Shown here: positions 10,340-16,491 of the stretch, one piece after another | How the letters are laid out: each line of letters opens with the position of its first letter | How positions within the stretch are numbered: the stretch's first letter is position 1 | Source: Streptomyces sp. SID8374 | Lineage (GTDB): Bacteria > Actinomycetota > Actinomycetes > Streptomycetales > Streptomycetaceae | DNA length: 64,000 bases | NCBI RefSeq assembly: GCF_009865135.1 | Contig: NZ_WWGH01000002.1 | Span: 620,001-684,000 of the forward strand | Direction: 5' to 3' | Notes under the pieces: model-generated | The model's input: the letters and a program-made list of their open reading frames with translations, nothing else | What the model was told of the DNA's origin: nothing | The model's database searches: none | Made by a program: the position numbers and the translations under genes

Positions 10340-12043
10340 ATGGCCCAGGTCCAGCGCATGTCCCGATTGATGATCAAGACACTGCGCGACGACCCGGCGG
10401 ACGCCGAGACGCTCAGCCACAAGCTGCTGGTCCGCGCCGGGTACGTGCGCCGCAACGCGGCCGGCATCTGGTCCTGGCTGCCGCTCGGCAAGAAGGTCCT
10501 GGACAACATCTCCAACGTGGTCCGCGAGGAGATGGACGCCATCGGCGCCCAGGAGGTCCTGCTCCCCGCCCTGCTGCCCAAGGAGCCCTACGAGGCGTCC
10601 GGCCGCTGGGAGGAGTACGGCGACCTGCTCTTCCGCCTCCAGGACCGCAAGGGCGGCGACTACCTCCTCGGCCCGACCCACGAGGAGATCTTCACCCAGA
10701 CCGTCAAGGACCAGTGCACGTCCTACAAGGACCTGCCGGTGATGCTCTACCAGATCCAGACGAAGTACCGCGACGAGGCGCGCCCCCGCTCCGGTGTGCT
10801 CCGCGGCCGCGAGTTCCAGATGAAGGACTCGTACAGCTTCGACACCACCGACGAGGGCCTCGCGCACTCCTACGCCCTGCACCGGGCCGCGTACATCAAG
10901 ATCTTCGAGCGCCTGGGCCTGGACCACCGCATCGTCTCCGCCGTCTCCGGCGCGATGGGCGGCTCGGCCTCCGAGGAGTTCCTGGCGCCCGCCGCCGCCG
11001 GGGAGGACACCTTCGCGGACTGCCCCAACTGCGACTACGCCGCCAACACCGAGGCCGTGACCTTCGCGCTCGCCCCGGTCGACGGCTCGGCGCACGGCGC
11101 GGTCGAGGAGCTGGACACCCCCGACACCCCGACCATCGAGACCCTCGCCGCGCACCTGGGCGTCCCCGCCTCGGCCACCCTGAAGAACCTGCTGGTCAAG
11201 GTGGACGGCGAGATCGTGGCCGTCGGCGTCCCCGGCCACCGCGAGGTCGACCTCGGCAAGCTCGGCGAGCACCTGGCGCCCGCCGTCGTGGAGCTGGTCA
11301 CCGCCGAGGACTTCGTCGGCCGTGACGACCTCGTACGCGGCTACGTCGGCCCCCAGGGCCTGGAGAAGGTCCGCTACCTCGCGGACCCCCGCGTCGCCCC
11401 CGGCACCGCCTGGATCACCGGTGCCAACAAGGACGGCAAGCACGCCAAGAACGTCGTCGCGGGCCGTGACTTCGAGGTCGACCAGTACCTCGACGTCGTC
11501 GTGGTCGAGGAGGGCGACCCCTGCCCCAAGTGCGGCGCCGGCCTCACCCTGGACCGCGCCATCGAGATCGGCCACATCTTCCAGCTCGGCCGCAAGTACG
11601 CCGACACCTTCCAGCTGGACGTGCTGGGCCAGCAGGGCAAGCCGGTCCGCGTCACGATGGGCTCGTACGGCATCGGCGTCTCCCGCGCGGTGGCCGCCCT
11701 CACCGAGCAGACCGCCGACGACAAGGGCCTGTGCTGGCCCCGCGAGGTCGCCCCGGCCGACGTCCACGTCGTCGCCGCGGGCAAGGCCCTCCAGACGGAG
11801 CTGGCCCTCGACGTCTCGGAGAAGCTCAACGCGGCGGGCCTGCGCGTCCTGGTCGACGACCGCCCCGGCGTCTCGCCCGGCGTGAAGTTCACCGACTCCG
11901 AGCTGATCGGCGTGCCGAAGATCCTGGTCGCCGGCCGCCGCTCGGCCGACGGCGTCCTGGAGCTGAAGGACCGCCGCACCGGCGAGCGCGAGGAGCTGAC
12001 CGTCGACGAGGCGATCGCCCGCCTCACGGCCGACCTGGCCTGA
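10340..12043 (+). CDS. proS: Prolyl-tRNA synthetase, bacterial type with insertion domain
   Basis: Charges tRNA-Pro with proline. The class II core starts immediately (SRLMIKTLRDDP, AGIWSWLPLG), with motif 2 around YRDEARPRSGVLRGREF and FQMKDSYSF. Residues ~260-390 hold the YbaK-like cis-editing insertion (LGVPASATLKNLLV, GVPGHREVDLGKL) that removes alanyl-tRNA-Pro. Motif 3 is in MGSYGIGVSRAVAALTEQ and an anticodon-binding domain ends the protein. Length 567 is normal for the long bacterial form. AGGAG sits eight bases before ATG 10340. Followed by two hairpins. Confidence 0.97.
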   Translation: MAQVQRMSRLMIKTLRDDPADAETLSHKLLVRAGYVRRNAAGIWSWLPLGKKVLDNISNVVREEMDAIGAQEVLLPALLPKEPYEASGRWEEYGDLLFRLQDRKGGDYLLGPTHEEIFTQTVKDQCTSYKDLPVMLYQIQTKYRDEARPRSGVLRGREFQMKDSYSFDTTDEGLAHSYALHRAAYIKIFERLGLDHRIVSAVSGAMGGSASEEFLAPAAAGEDTFADCPNCDYAANTEAVTFALAPVDGSAHGAVEELDTPDTPTIETLAAHLGVPASATLKNLLVKVDGEIVAVGVPGHREVDLGKLGEHLAPAVVELVTAEDFVGRDDLVRGYVGPQGLEKVRYLADPRVAPGTAWITGANKDGKHAKNVVAGRDFEVDQYLDVVVVEEGDPCPKCGAGLTLDRAIEIGHIFQLGRKYADTFQLDVLGQQGKPVRVTMGSYGIGVSRAVAALTEQTADDKGLCWPREVAPADVHVVAAGKALQTELALDVSEKLNAAGLRVLVDDRPGVSPGVKFTDSELIGVPKILVAGRRSADGVLELKDRRTGEREELTVDEAIARLTADLA

Positions 12044-12067
12044 CCGGCTGCCGTACGTACGGACCTG

Positions 12068-12100
12068 GCGAAGGCCCCCGCACCGCGCGGGGGCCTTCGC
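12068..12100 (+). terminator. Stem-loop terminator after proS
   Basis: Fourteen perfect pairs, 12068-12081 with 12087-12100, five-base loop, 25 bases past the stop codon. Confidence 0.8.
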
Positions 12101-12170
12101 TCCGTCCCGGCCTGTGCACCGCATACGACGAGGGCACCCGCACGCGGTGTGCGAGGGTCCCGGTCCGATC

Positions 12171-12227
12171 CCGTACGTACGAGGAGGGCCCCGCACACCG
12201 CGTGCGGGGCCCTCCTCGTACGTACGG
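12171..12227. terminator. 26-bp perfect inverted repeat, likely bidirectional terminator
   Basis: Bases 12171-12196 pair exactly with 12202-12227 around a five-base loop. It lies between the convergent ends of proS and the minus-strand gene ending at 12235. Each arm carries CGTACGTACG at its outer end, and the same decamer recurs at 12054-12063 just after proS. A weaker related hairpin occupies about 12131-12160. Confidence 0.8.
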
Positions 12228-12234
12228 CGAACCG

Positions 12235-13152
12235 TTACAGCCAGCCCGCGAACTCCAGGTTGACCTCGCCCATCTGCCGCCGCCCCTCGGCCAGCGCGCG
12301 GGTCCCCGACTCGACCGCCCGGAACAGCGTCCAGCCGTGCAGCCGGGCCTGCTCCACCTCCAGCGACTCCGCCAGCCTCTTGACCCGCCGCCGCGCCGTC
12401 ACCGGGCCGCCGGGGGAGGCGATCAGATCCTCCGCCCGGTCCCGCACCAGCCGCGCCAGGTCGTAGGCGCGCTCGCCCACCAGCGGCTCAGGGCCCACCG
12501 TCAGCCAGGGCGCGCGCTCGCCGGAGAGCACCTTGCTCTGGCGGAAGTTGCCGTGCAGCAGCAGGAGTTCGGGGGAGCCCTCGACCAGCTCCGTACGGGC
12601 CGCGAGGGCCGCGTCCACCAGCGGGGCGAGCTCCGGATCGGCCTCGGCGGCCGCCCGCATGCCCTCCGTCTGCCGCCCGGTCCGCTCGGCCACCGTCTCG
12701 AAGGGGTGGCCGGCGGGCGGCTCCACCCACAGCCGCCGGACCGTGCCCGCCGCCTCCAGCAGGGCCTTGGCCTCCGGCAGCGAACGCAGCGACACCTCGT
12801 GGTGCAGCCGCTCCAGCAGCAGCGCCCCGGACGCGTCGGGGGCGGGCGCGTCCAGCAGCTTCACCGCGCCCCAGCCGTTCCAGTGCGCCAGCGCCGCCCG
12901 CTCCTGCTCCGGTTCGGCGCGCGGGGGAGCGATCTTCAGCGCGGCCGGGGTCCCGTCGGCCCGCCGGACCAGGAGCACCAGGGCGCTGCGGCCGCCGGGG
13001 GCGGCCACCCGCTCCACGGTGAGGTCCGGCCCGGCGGCGTCGATCGCCTGTTCGGTGAGCGTGGGGAGGCGGTCCAGCCAGTCGGCCGCCGCACCGTCCC
13101 CGTACATCTCGCCGAGCGCGCGCACCAGGCGCTGCGGCGGTTCGAAACCCAT
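12235..13152 (-). CDS. Aminoglycoside phosphotransferase-fold protein, probable pseudokinase
   Basis: A 305-residue protein that follows the streptomycin 6-phosphotransferase type of the aminoglycoside kinase fold: LVLLVRRADGTPAALKI for the ATP-lysine strand, LLLERL for the hinge, then the catalytic loop and PLVGERAYDLARLV. The catalytic residues are changed. The usual H-G-D is His200-Gly201-Asn202, the conserved Asn of the loop is replaced in QSKVL (Lys207), and the metal-binding I-D-P is V-G-P with Gly220. Both key aspartates are therefore missing, so phosphotransfer is unlikely. It may bind a ligand or act as a regulator. It is a single gene bounded by the long terminator on one side and an open gap on the other. 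Confidence 0.8.
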   Translation of the reverse strand: MGFEPPQRLVRALGEMYGDGAAADWLDRLPTLTEQAIDAAGPDLTVERVAAPGGRSALVLLVRRADGTPAALKIAPPRAEPEQERAALAHWNGWGAVKLLDAPAPDASGALLLERLHHEVSLRSLPEAKALLEAAGTVRRLWVEPPAGHPFETVAERTGRQTEGMRAAAEADPELAPLVDAALAARTELVEGSPELLLLHGNFRQSKVLSGERAPWLTVGPEPLVGERAYDLARLVRDRAEDLIASPGGPVTARRRVKRLAESLEVEQARLHGWTLFRAVESGTRALAEGRRQMGEVNLEFAGWL

Positions 13153-13181
13153 ACGTCCGTTGTTCCCTTTCCAGTCCCTCG

Positions 13182-13691
13182 TCAGGCCGTGCCGTCCGCT
13201 CCCGCGGCCTCCACCGGGCCCGTCGTCGAGGCCGGATCGGCGCCCGGGGCCCGCTCGGCGAGCCCCGGAAAGGCTACGTTGCCGCCCCGCCAGCGGGCCG
13301 CCCGCACGGCCGCCTCCCGCAGTGCGCCCGCCGCGTCGGCGCGCGCGGGCCCTTCGGTGGCCCGTACGAGATCGGAGTACACGCCCGCCACCCGGTCCTC
13401 CAGGACGGCGGCGAGGCGCAGTGCCGACGCGGTGTCGGTAACCGCGAAGGGCAGAGCGTACGCGGCCTCCGCGGCGACCGGCGCACCGCCCAGGTCACGC
13501 ACGGTGCGCATGAGCGTGTCCCGGCGTGCGCGGTGCCCGTCGTACGCCGCGTTCGCCTCGGTGCGCCGCTTCTCGGCCACCCGGCCGCCGAGCACGCCGT
13601 ACCCGTAGACGGCCGCGTGTTCGGCGGCGAGCGCGGCCTGGGCGGCGGTGAGGGCGGGGGAGGGGGCCTCGTCCTCGGAGGGCAGGGTCAT
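13182..13691 (-). CDS. Ferritin-like domain protein (DUF4439 type)
   Basis: A 169-residue, almost wholly helical protein. The first helix has AAEHAAVYGYGVLGGRVAEK, an E-x-x-x-Y arrangement typical of the DUF4439/ferritin-like bundle in actinobacteria; further helices run to about residue 150, then a short Gly/Ala-rich tail. It has no signal peptide. Its ATG overlaps the stop of the upstream lipoprotein gene by four bases, so the two are translationally coupled and probably work together. The full set of di-iron ligands is not obvious, so metal binding is unproven. Function unknown. Confidence 0.75.
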   Translation of the reverse strand: MTLPSEDEAPSPALTAAQAALAAEHAAVYGYGVLGGRVAEKRRTEANAAYDGHRARRDTLMRTVRDLGGAPVAAEAAYALPFAVTDTASALRLAAVLEDRVAGVYSDLVRATEGPARADAAGALREAAVRAARWRGGNVAFPGLAERAPGADPASTTGPVEAAGADGTA

Positions 13692-14206
13692 GACGCGGTC
13701 TCCTTGGCCAGCTCGGTCAGCAGATAGGCGTGGACCGCCGCGGCGGCGGCCACCGAGGCCAGCAGGCGGGCCAGTTCGGGTTCCGCGGTGAGCAGCGCCT
13801 CGGCGTGTGCGTCGGCCCTGCGGCGCTCGGCGGCGGCCAGTTCCTTGACGGCGGCCTTCGCGTCGGCGGAGACGGGACCGGGCGCGGGTGGGGCGGCGGC
13901 CTTCCCGCCACCCGCCGCCAGGGCCTTGGTGTGCTCCCGTACGGCCGCCCGCAGGGGCGCCAGGCCCTCCGCGAGGGCGGGGTGGGCCTCGGCGGCCAGG
14001 TCGTAGTGGGCGAGCGTCAGGGCGGCGGTGCGCGCCGCCGCCGTACGCAGGGCCTTCTCCACCCGCACGGCTTCGGCCTCGGTGCGTACGGGTCCGCTCC
14101 GGCCCGTGCTCTTGTCGTCCTCCCCGCAGCCGGTCAGCACCGCACCCAGTGCGAGAGCCCCCGTCGCGGTGAGCGCCCCCCTGCGGGTCGTCCCCGTGCG
14201 CCGCAC
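13688..14206 (-). CDS. Putative Tat-exported lipoprotein, helical
   Basis: A 172-residue protein starting at GTG 14206, chosen because AAGGAG lies five bases upstream. The N-terminus has a twin-arginine-like start (TTRRGALTATGALALG) ending in the lipobox LTGC, so it should be lipid-anchored outside the membrane. The mature part is alpha-helical and Ala/Glu-rich, similar in length and repeat pattern to the ferritin-like protein encoded by the next gene. The stop overlaps that gene's start in ATGA. The pair resembles an exported/cytoplasmic helical-bundle couple; role unknown. Confidence 0.75.
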   Translation of the reverse strand: MRRTGTTRRGALTATGALALGAVLTGCGEDDKSTGRSGPVRTEAEAVRVEKALRTAAARTAALTLAHYDLAAEAHPALAEGLAPLRAAVREHTKALAAGGGKAAAPPAPGPVSADAKAAVKELAAAERRRADAHAEALLTAEPELARLLASVAAAAAVHAYLLTELAKETAS

Positions 14207-14228
14207 GTTTCTCCTTCGGGCCGGGACC

Positions 14229-14243
14229 GATCCTGACAGGATC
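14229..14243. promoter_or_regulatory. Palindrome in the rimP / lipoprotein divergent region
   Basis: GATCCTGACAGGATC is a perfect 7-bp inverted repeat around one base. It lies 22 bases upstream of the minus-strand lipoprotein start and 139 bases upstream of rimP, a position suited to an operator. No regulator can be assigned. Confidence 0.4.
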
Positions 14244-14382
14244 TGTCCTGAAGTGATCACCGCAGGCGAGCGTACCCGCGGTGACAGGGCAGGCGGACGG
14301 CAACACCCCTGGCGACCGGATACCCTTTGACCTGACACACGACGATCCCCACAACAGCACACGCGGCCGAGGAGTCACCCGG

Positions 14383-14886
14383 ATGAGCACCACCCAGAGC
14401 GAGAGGCTGCGCGGGTTGCTGGAACCGCTCGTCAGCGCGCAGCAGCTGGACCTCGAGGAGATCGAGGTGTCCCGGGCCGGCCGACGTGGAGTGCTGCGGG
14501 TCATCGTGGACTCCGACGAGGGCGTGGAGCTGGACACCTGTGCGGAGCTGAGCCGCGCGATCTCCCAGAAGCTGGACGAGACCGACGCGATGGGCGAGGG
14601 CGAGTACGTCCTCGAAGTCAGCTCCCCCGGCGCCGACCGCCCGCTGACCGAGCACCGCCACTACGTCCGCGCCACCGGCCGGCTGGCCAGGTTCCACCTC
14701 GCCGCCGACGGCTCCGGTGAGCTGGTCGCCCGCATCCTCGCCGTGGACGAGGACGGGCTGGACCTCGAAGTGCCCGGCGTCAAGGGCCGCAAGCCCACGT
14801 CCCGCCGCCTCGCCTTCGACGAGATCGCCAAGGCGCGCGTGGAGATCGAATTCAACCGCAAGGACAAGAAGGAAGAGGAGGCGTAG
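14383..14886 (+). CDS. rimP: Ribosome maturation factor RimP
   Basis: A 167-residue small-subunit assembly factor. The N-terminal alpha/beta domain includes LDLEEIEVSRAGRRGVLRV and IVDSDEGVELDTCAELSR; the family motif YVLEVSSPGADRPLTEHRHY is clear in the middle, and an SH3-like C-terminal domain ends in a charged tail. ATG 14383 has GAGGAG eight bases upstream; the frame is open back to 14281 without family sequence. It opens the rimP-nusA-ylxR-infB cluster, whose order is conserved in many bacteria, and ends two bases before nusA. Confidence 0.97.
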   Translation: MSTTQSERLRGLLEPLVSAQQLDLEEIEVSRAGRRGVLRVIVDSDEGVELDTCAELSRAISQKLDETDAMGEGEYVLEVSSPGADRPLTEHRHYVRATGRLARFHLAADGSGELVARILAVDEDGLDLEVPGVKGRKPTSRRLAFDEIAKARVEIEFNRKDKKEEEA

Positions 14887-14888
14887 CC

Positions 14889-15929
14889 GTGGACATCGAT
14901 GTGAAGCTTTTGAAGGGCTTGGCGCAGGACAAGGAGATCCCCTTCGACGTGCTCGTCGGGGCGATCGAGTCGGCCCTCCTCATCGCGTACCACCGCACCG
15001 ACGGCAGCCACCGCCGGGCGCGCGTGAAACTCGACGAGAACGGCCACGTCACCGTGTGGGCCAAGGAGGACCCGGCCGACCTCGAAGAGGGCCAGGAGCC
15101 CAAGGAGTTCGACGACACCCCCTCCGGGTTCGGCCGGATCGCCGCGACCACCGCCAAGCAGGTCATCCTCCAGCGGCTGCGCGACGCCGAGGACGACCGC
15201 ACCTTCGGGGAGTACGCGGGCCACGAGGGCGATGTCGTCACCGGCGTCGTCCAGCAGGGCAAGGACCCCAAGAACGTCCTGGTCGACATCGGCAAGATGG
15301 AGGCCATGCTGCCGGTCCAGGAGCAGGTCCCGGGCGAGGAGTACACCCACGGCCTGCGTCTTCGTACGTATGTCGTACGGGTCGCCAAGGGCGTCCGCGG
15401 CCCCTCGGTGACGCTCTCGCGCACCCACCCGAACCTGGTGAAGAAGCTCTTCGCGCTGGAGGTCCCCGAGATCGCCGACGGTTCGGTGGTCATCGAGGCC
15501 ATCGCCCGCGAGGCCGGCCACCGCACCAAGATCGCGGTCCGCTCCACCCGTTCGGGCCTCAACGCCAAGGGCGCCTGCATCGGCCCGATGGGCGGCCGTG
15601 TGCGCAATGTCATGGCCGAGCTGCACGGCGAGAAGATCGACATCGTCGACTGGTCGGACGACCCGGCCGAGATGGTCGCCAACGCGCTCTCGCCCGCCCG
15701 GGTGAGCAAGGTCGAGGTCGTCGACCTCGGCGCCCGCTCCGCCCGCGTCACCGTGCCGGACTACCAGCTGTCGCTGGCGATCGGCAAGGAGGGCCAGAAC
15801 GCCCGTCTCGCCGCCCGTCTCACCGGCTGGCGCATCGACATCCGTCCCGACACCGAGACGGACGAGGAGCGCGAGACCGCCGACCGCGAGCGGGCCGAGC
15901 GGGCCCGGGAGCGCTCGGAAAGGCGTTGA
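14889..15929 (+). CDS. nusA: Transcription elongation/termination factor NusA
   Basis: A 346-residue NusA binding RNA polymerase and RNA during pausing, termination and antitermination. An N-terminal polymerase-binding domain (LLKGLAQDKEIPFDVLVGAI) precedes an S1 domain at about residues 115-180 (EGDVVTGVVQQG), then two KH domains (GPMGGRVRNVMAELHGEKID and VPDYQLSLAIGKEGQNARLA). It ends with a charged tail and lacks the acidic C-terminal repeats of the E. coli protein, as expected in actinobacteria. Start is GTG 14889, two bases after the rimP stop, so translation is probably coupled. Confidence 0.97.
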   Translation: MDIDVKLLKGLAQDKEIPFDVLVGAIESALLIAYHRTDGSHRRARVKLDENGHVTVWAKEDPADLEEGQEPKEFDDTPSGFGRIAATTAKQVILQRLRDAEDDRTFGEYAGHEGDVVTGVVQQGKDPKNVLVDIGKMEAMLPVQEQVPGEEYTHGLRLRTYVVRVAKGVRGPSVTLSRTHPNLVKKLFALEVPEIADGSVVIEAIAREAGHRTKIAVRSTRSGLNAKGACIGPMGGRVRNVMAELHGEKIDIVDWSDDPAEMVANALSPARVSKVEVVDLGARSARVTVPDYQLSLAIGKEGQNARLAARLTGWRIDIRPDTETDEERETADRERAERARERSERR

Positions 15930-16042
15930 CCCGGAGCCGCTCCAGGGAATAGATCTTGGCCGTACGCCGCTGAGATCACGACAACATCCGTTCGATTTTT
16001 GCCCCAAAGGGGTGAGGTCGGTACGGGGAGGTAGACTTAAAC

Positions 16043-16321
16043 GTGTCTGGCCGGACGCAAGCCCGCGCTTGCCCCGAGCGAACCTGTGTGGGATGCCGGG
16101 AGCGAGCGGCCAAGAGCGAGCTGCTGCGCATCGTGGTGGACGAGGGCGCCTGCGCCCCTGATCCACGCGGTACGCTGCCCGGCCGGGGTGCTTATGTGCA
16201 CCCCACCTCTGTCTGTCTCGACCTGGCGGTTCGCCGCCGGGCGTTCCCCCGGGCCTTCAAGGCCAAGGGGCCGTTCGACACCGCGGCACTCACGCGGTTC
16301 GTCGAGCGGGCGACACCGTAA
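16043..16321 (+). CDS. ylxR: YlxR family RNA-binding protein (DUF448)
   Basis: A 92-residue basic protein with the YlxR hallmarks: RTCVGCRERAAKSELLRIV near the N-terminus and GRGAYVHP in the middle. The family sits between nusA and infB in many Gram-positive bacteria and binds nucleic acid or partners of the translation machinery. Start is GTG 16043; a TAGACT element at 16032-16037 and GGGGAGG at 16024-16030 precede it, so a separate promoter inside the 113-base gap after nusA is possible. The 153-base gap to infB is unusually structured. Confidence 0.93.
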   Translation: MSGRTQARACPERTCVGCRERAAKSELLRIVVDEGACAPDPRGTLPGRGAYVHPTSVCLDLAVRRRAFPRAFKAKGPFDTAALTRFVERATP

Positions 16322-16393
16322 GAAACGAAAGTGAACGGCACGGGACCCCGTGCGGTCAGGTACCTCGCGAGTTGGAAGTAGGTCGAGATTGCG

Positions 16394-16436
16394 ATGAGCA
16401 CTCGATGAGTACGCGATGAGTACGCCCATGAAGTAG
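16394..16436 (+). promoter_or_regulatory. Chain of three overlapping mini-ORFs in the infB leader
   Basis: CGATGAG occurs at 16392, 16403 and 16414, an exact 11-base period. Each ATG opens a tiny frame: 16394-16408 (Met-Ser-Thr-Arg, TGA), 16405-16419 (Met-Ser-Thr-Arg, TGA) and 16416-16436 (Met-Ser-Thr-Pro-Met-Lys, TAG). Each stop overlaps the next start in ATGA, the classic coupling arrangement. The last stop is five bases before a hairpin that competes with a stem around the infB start. There is only a weak purine run (around 16372-16386) as a possible ribosome site. Translation of these frames and a regulatory role are inference. Confidence 0.55.
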
Positions 16437-16440
16437 CGAC

Positions 16441-16491
16441 GGTCCGGCGGTAACCCGGACCTAAAAGGAGCGAAGTGGCTAAGGTCCGGGT
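16441..16491 (+). promoter_or_regulatory. Two mutually exclusive stems at the infB ribosome site
   Basis: Stem A pairs 16441-16447 with 16455-16461 (7 bp, 7-base loop) and leaves the Shine-Dalgarno AAAAGGAG (16463-16470) free. Stem B pairs 16453-16462 with 16482-16491 (10 bp, perfect) and places the Shine-Dalgarno and the GTG start in its 19-base loop. Both use the strand CCCGGACC, because GGTCCGG occurs before and after it. Only one stem can form at a time. A third small hairpin lies upstream at 16338-16353. Confidence 0.55.
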
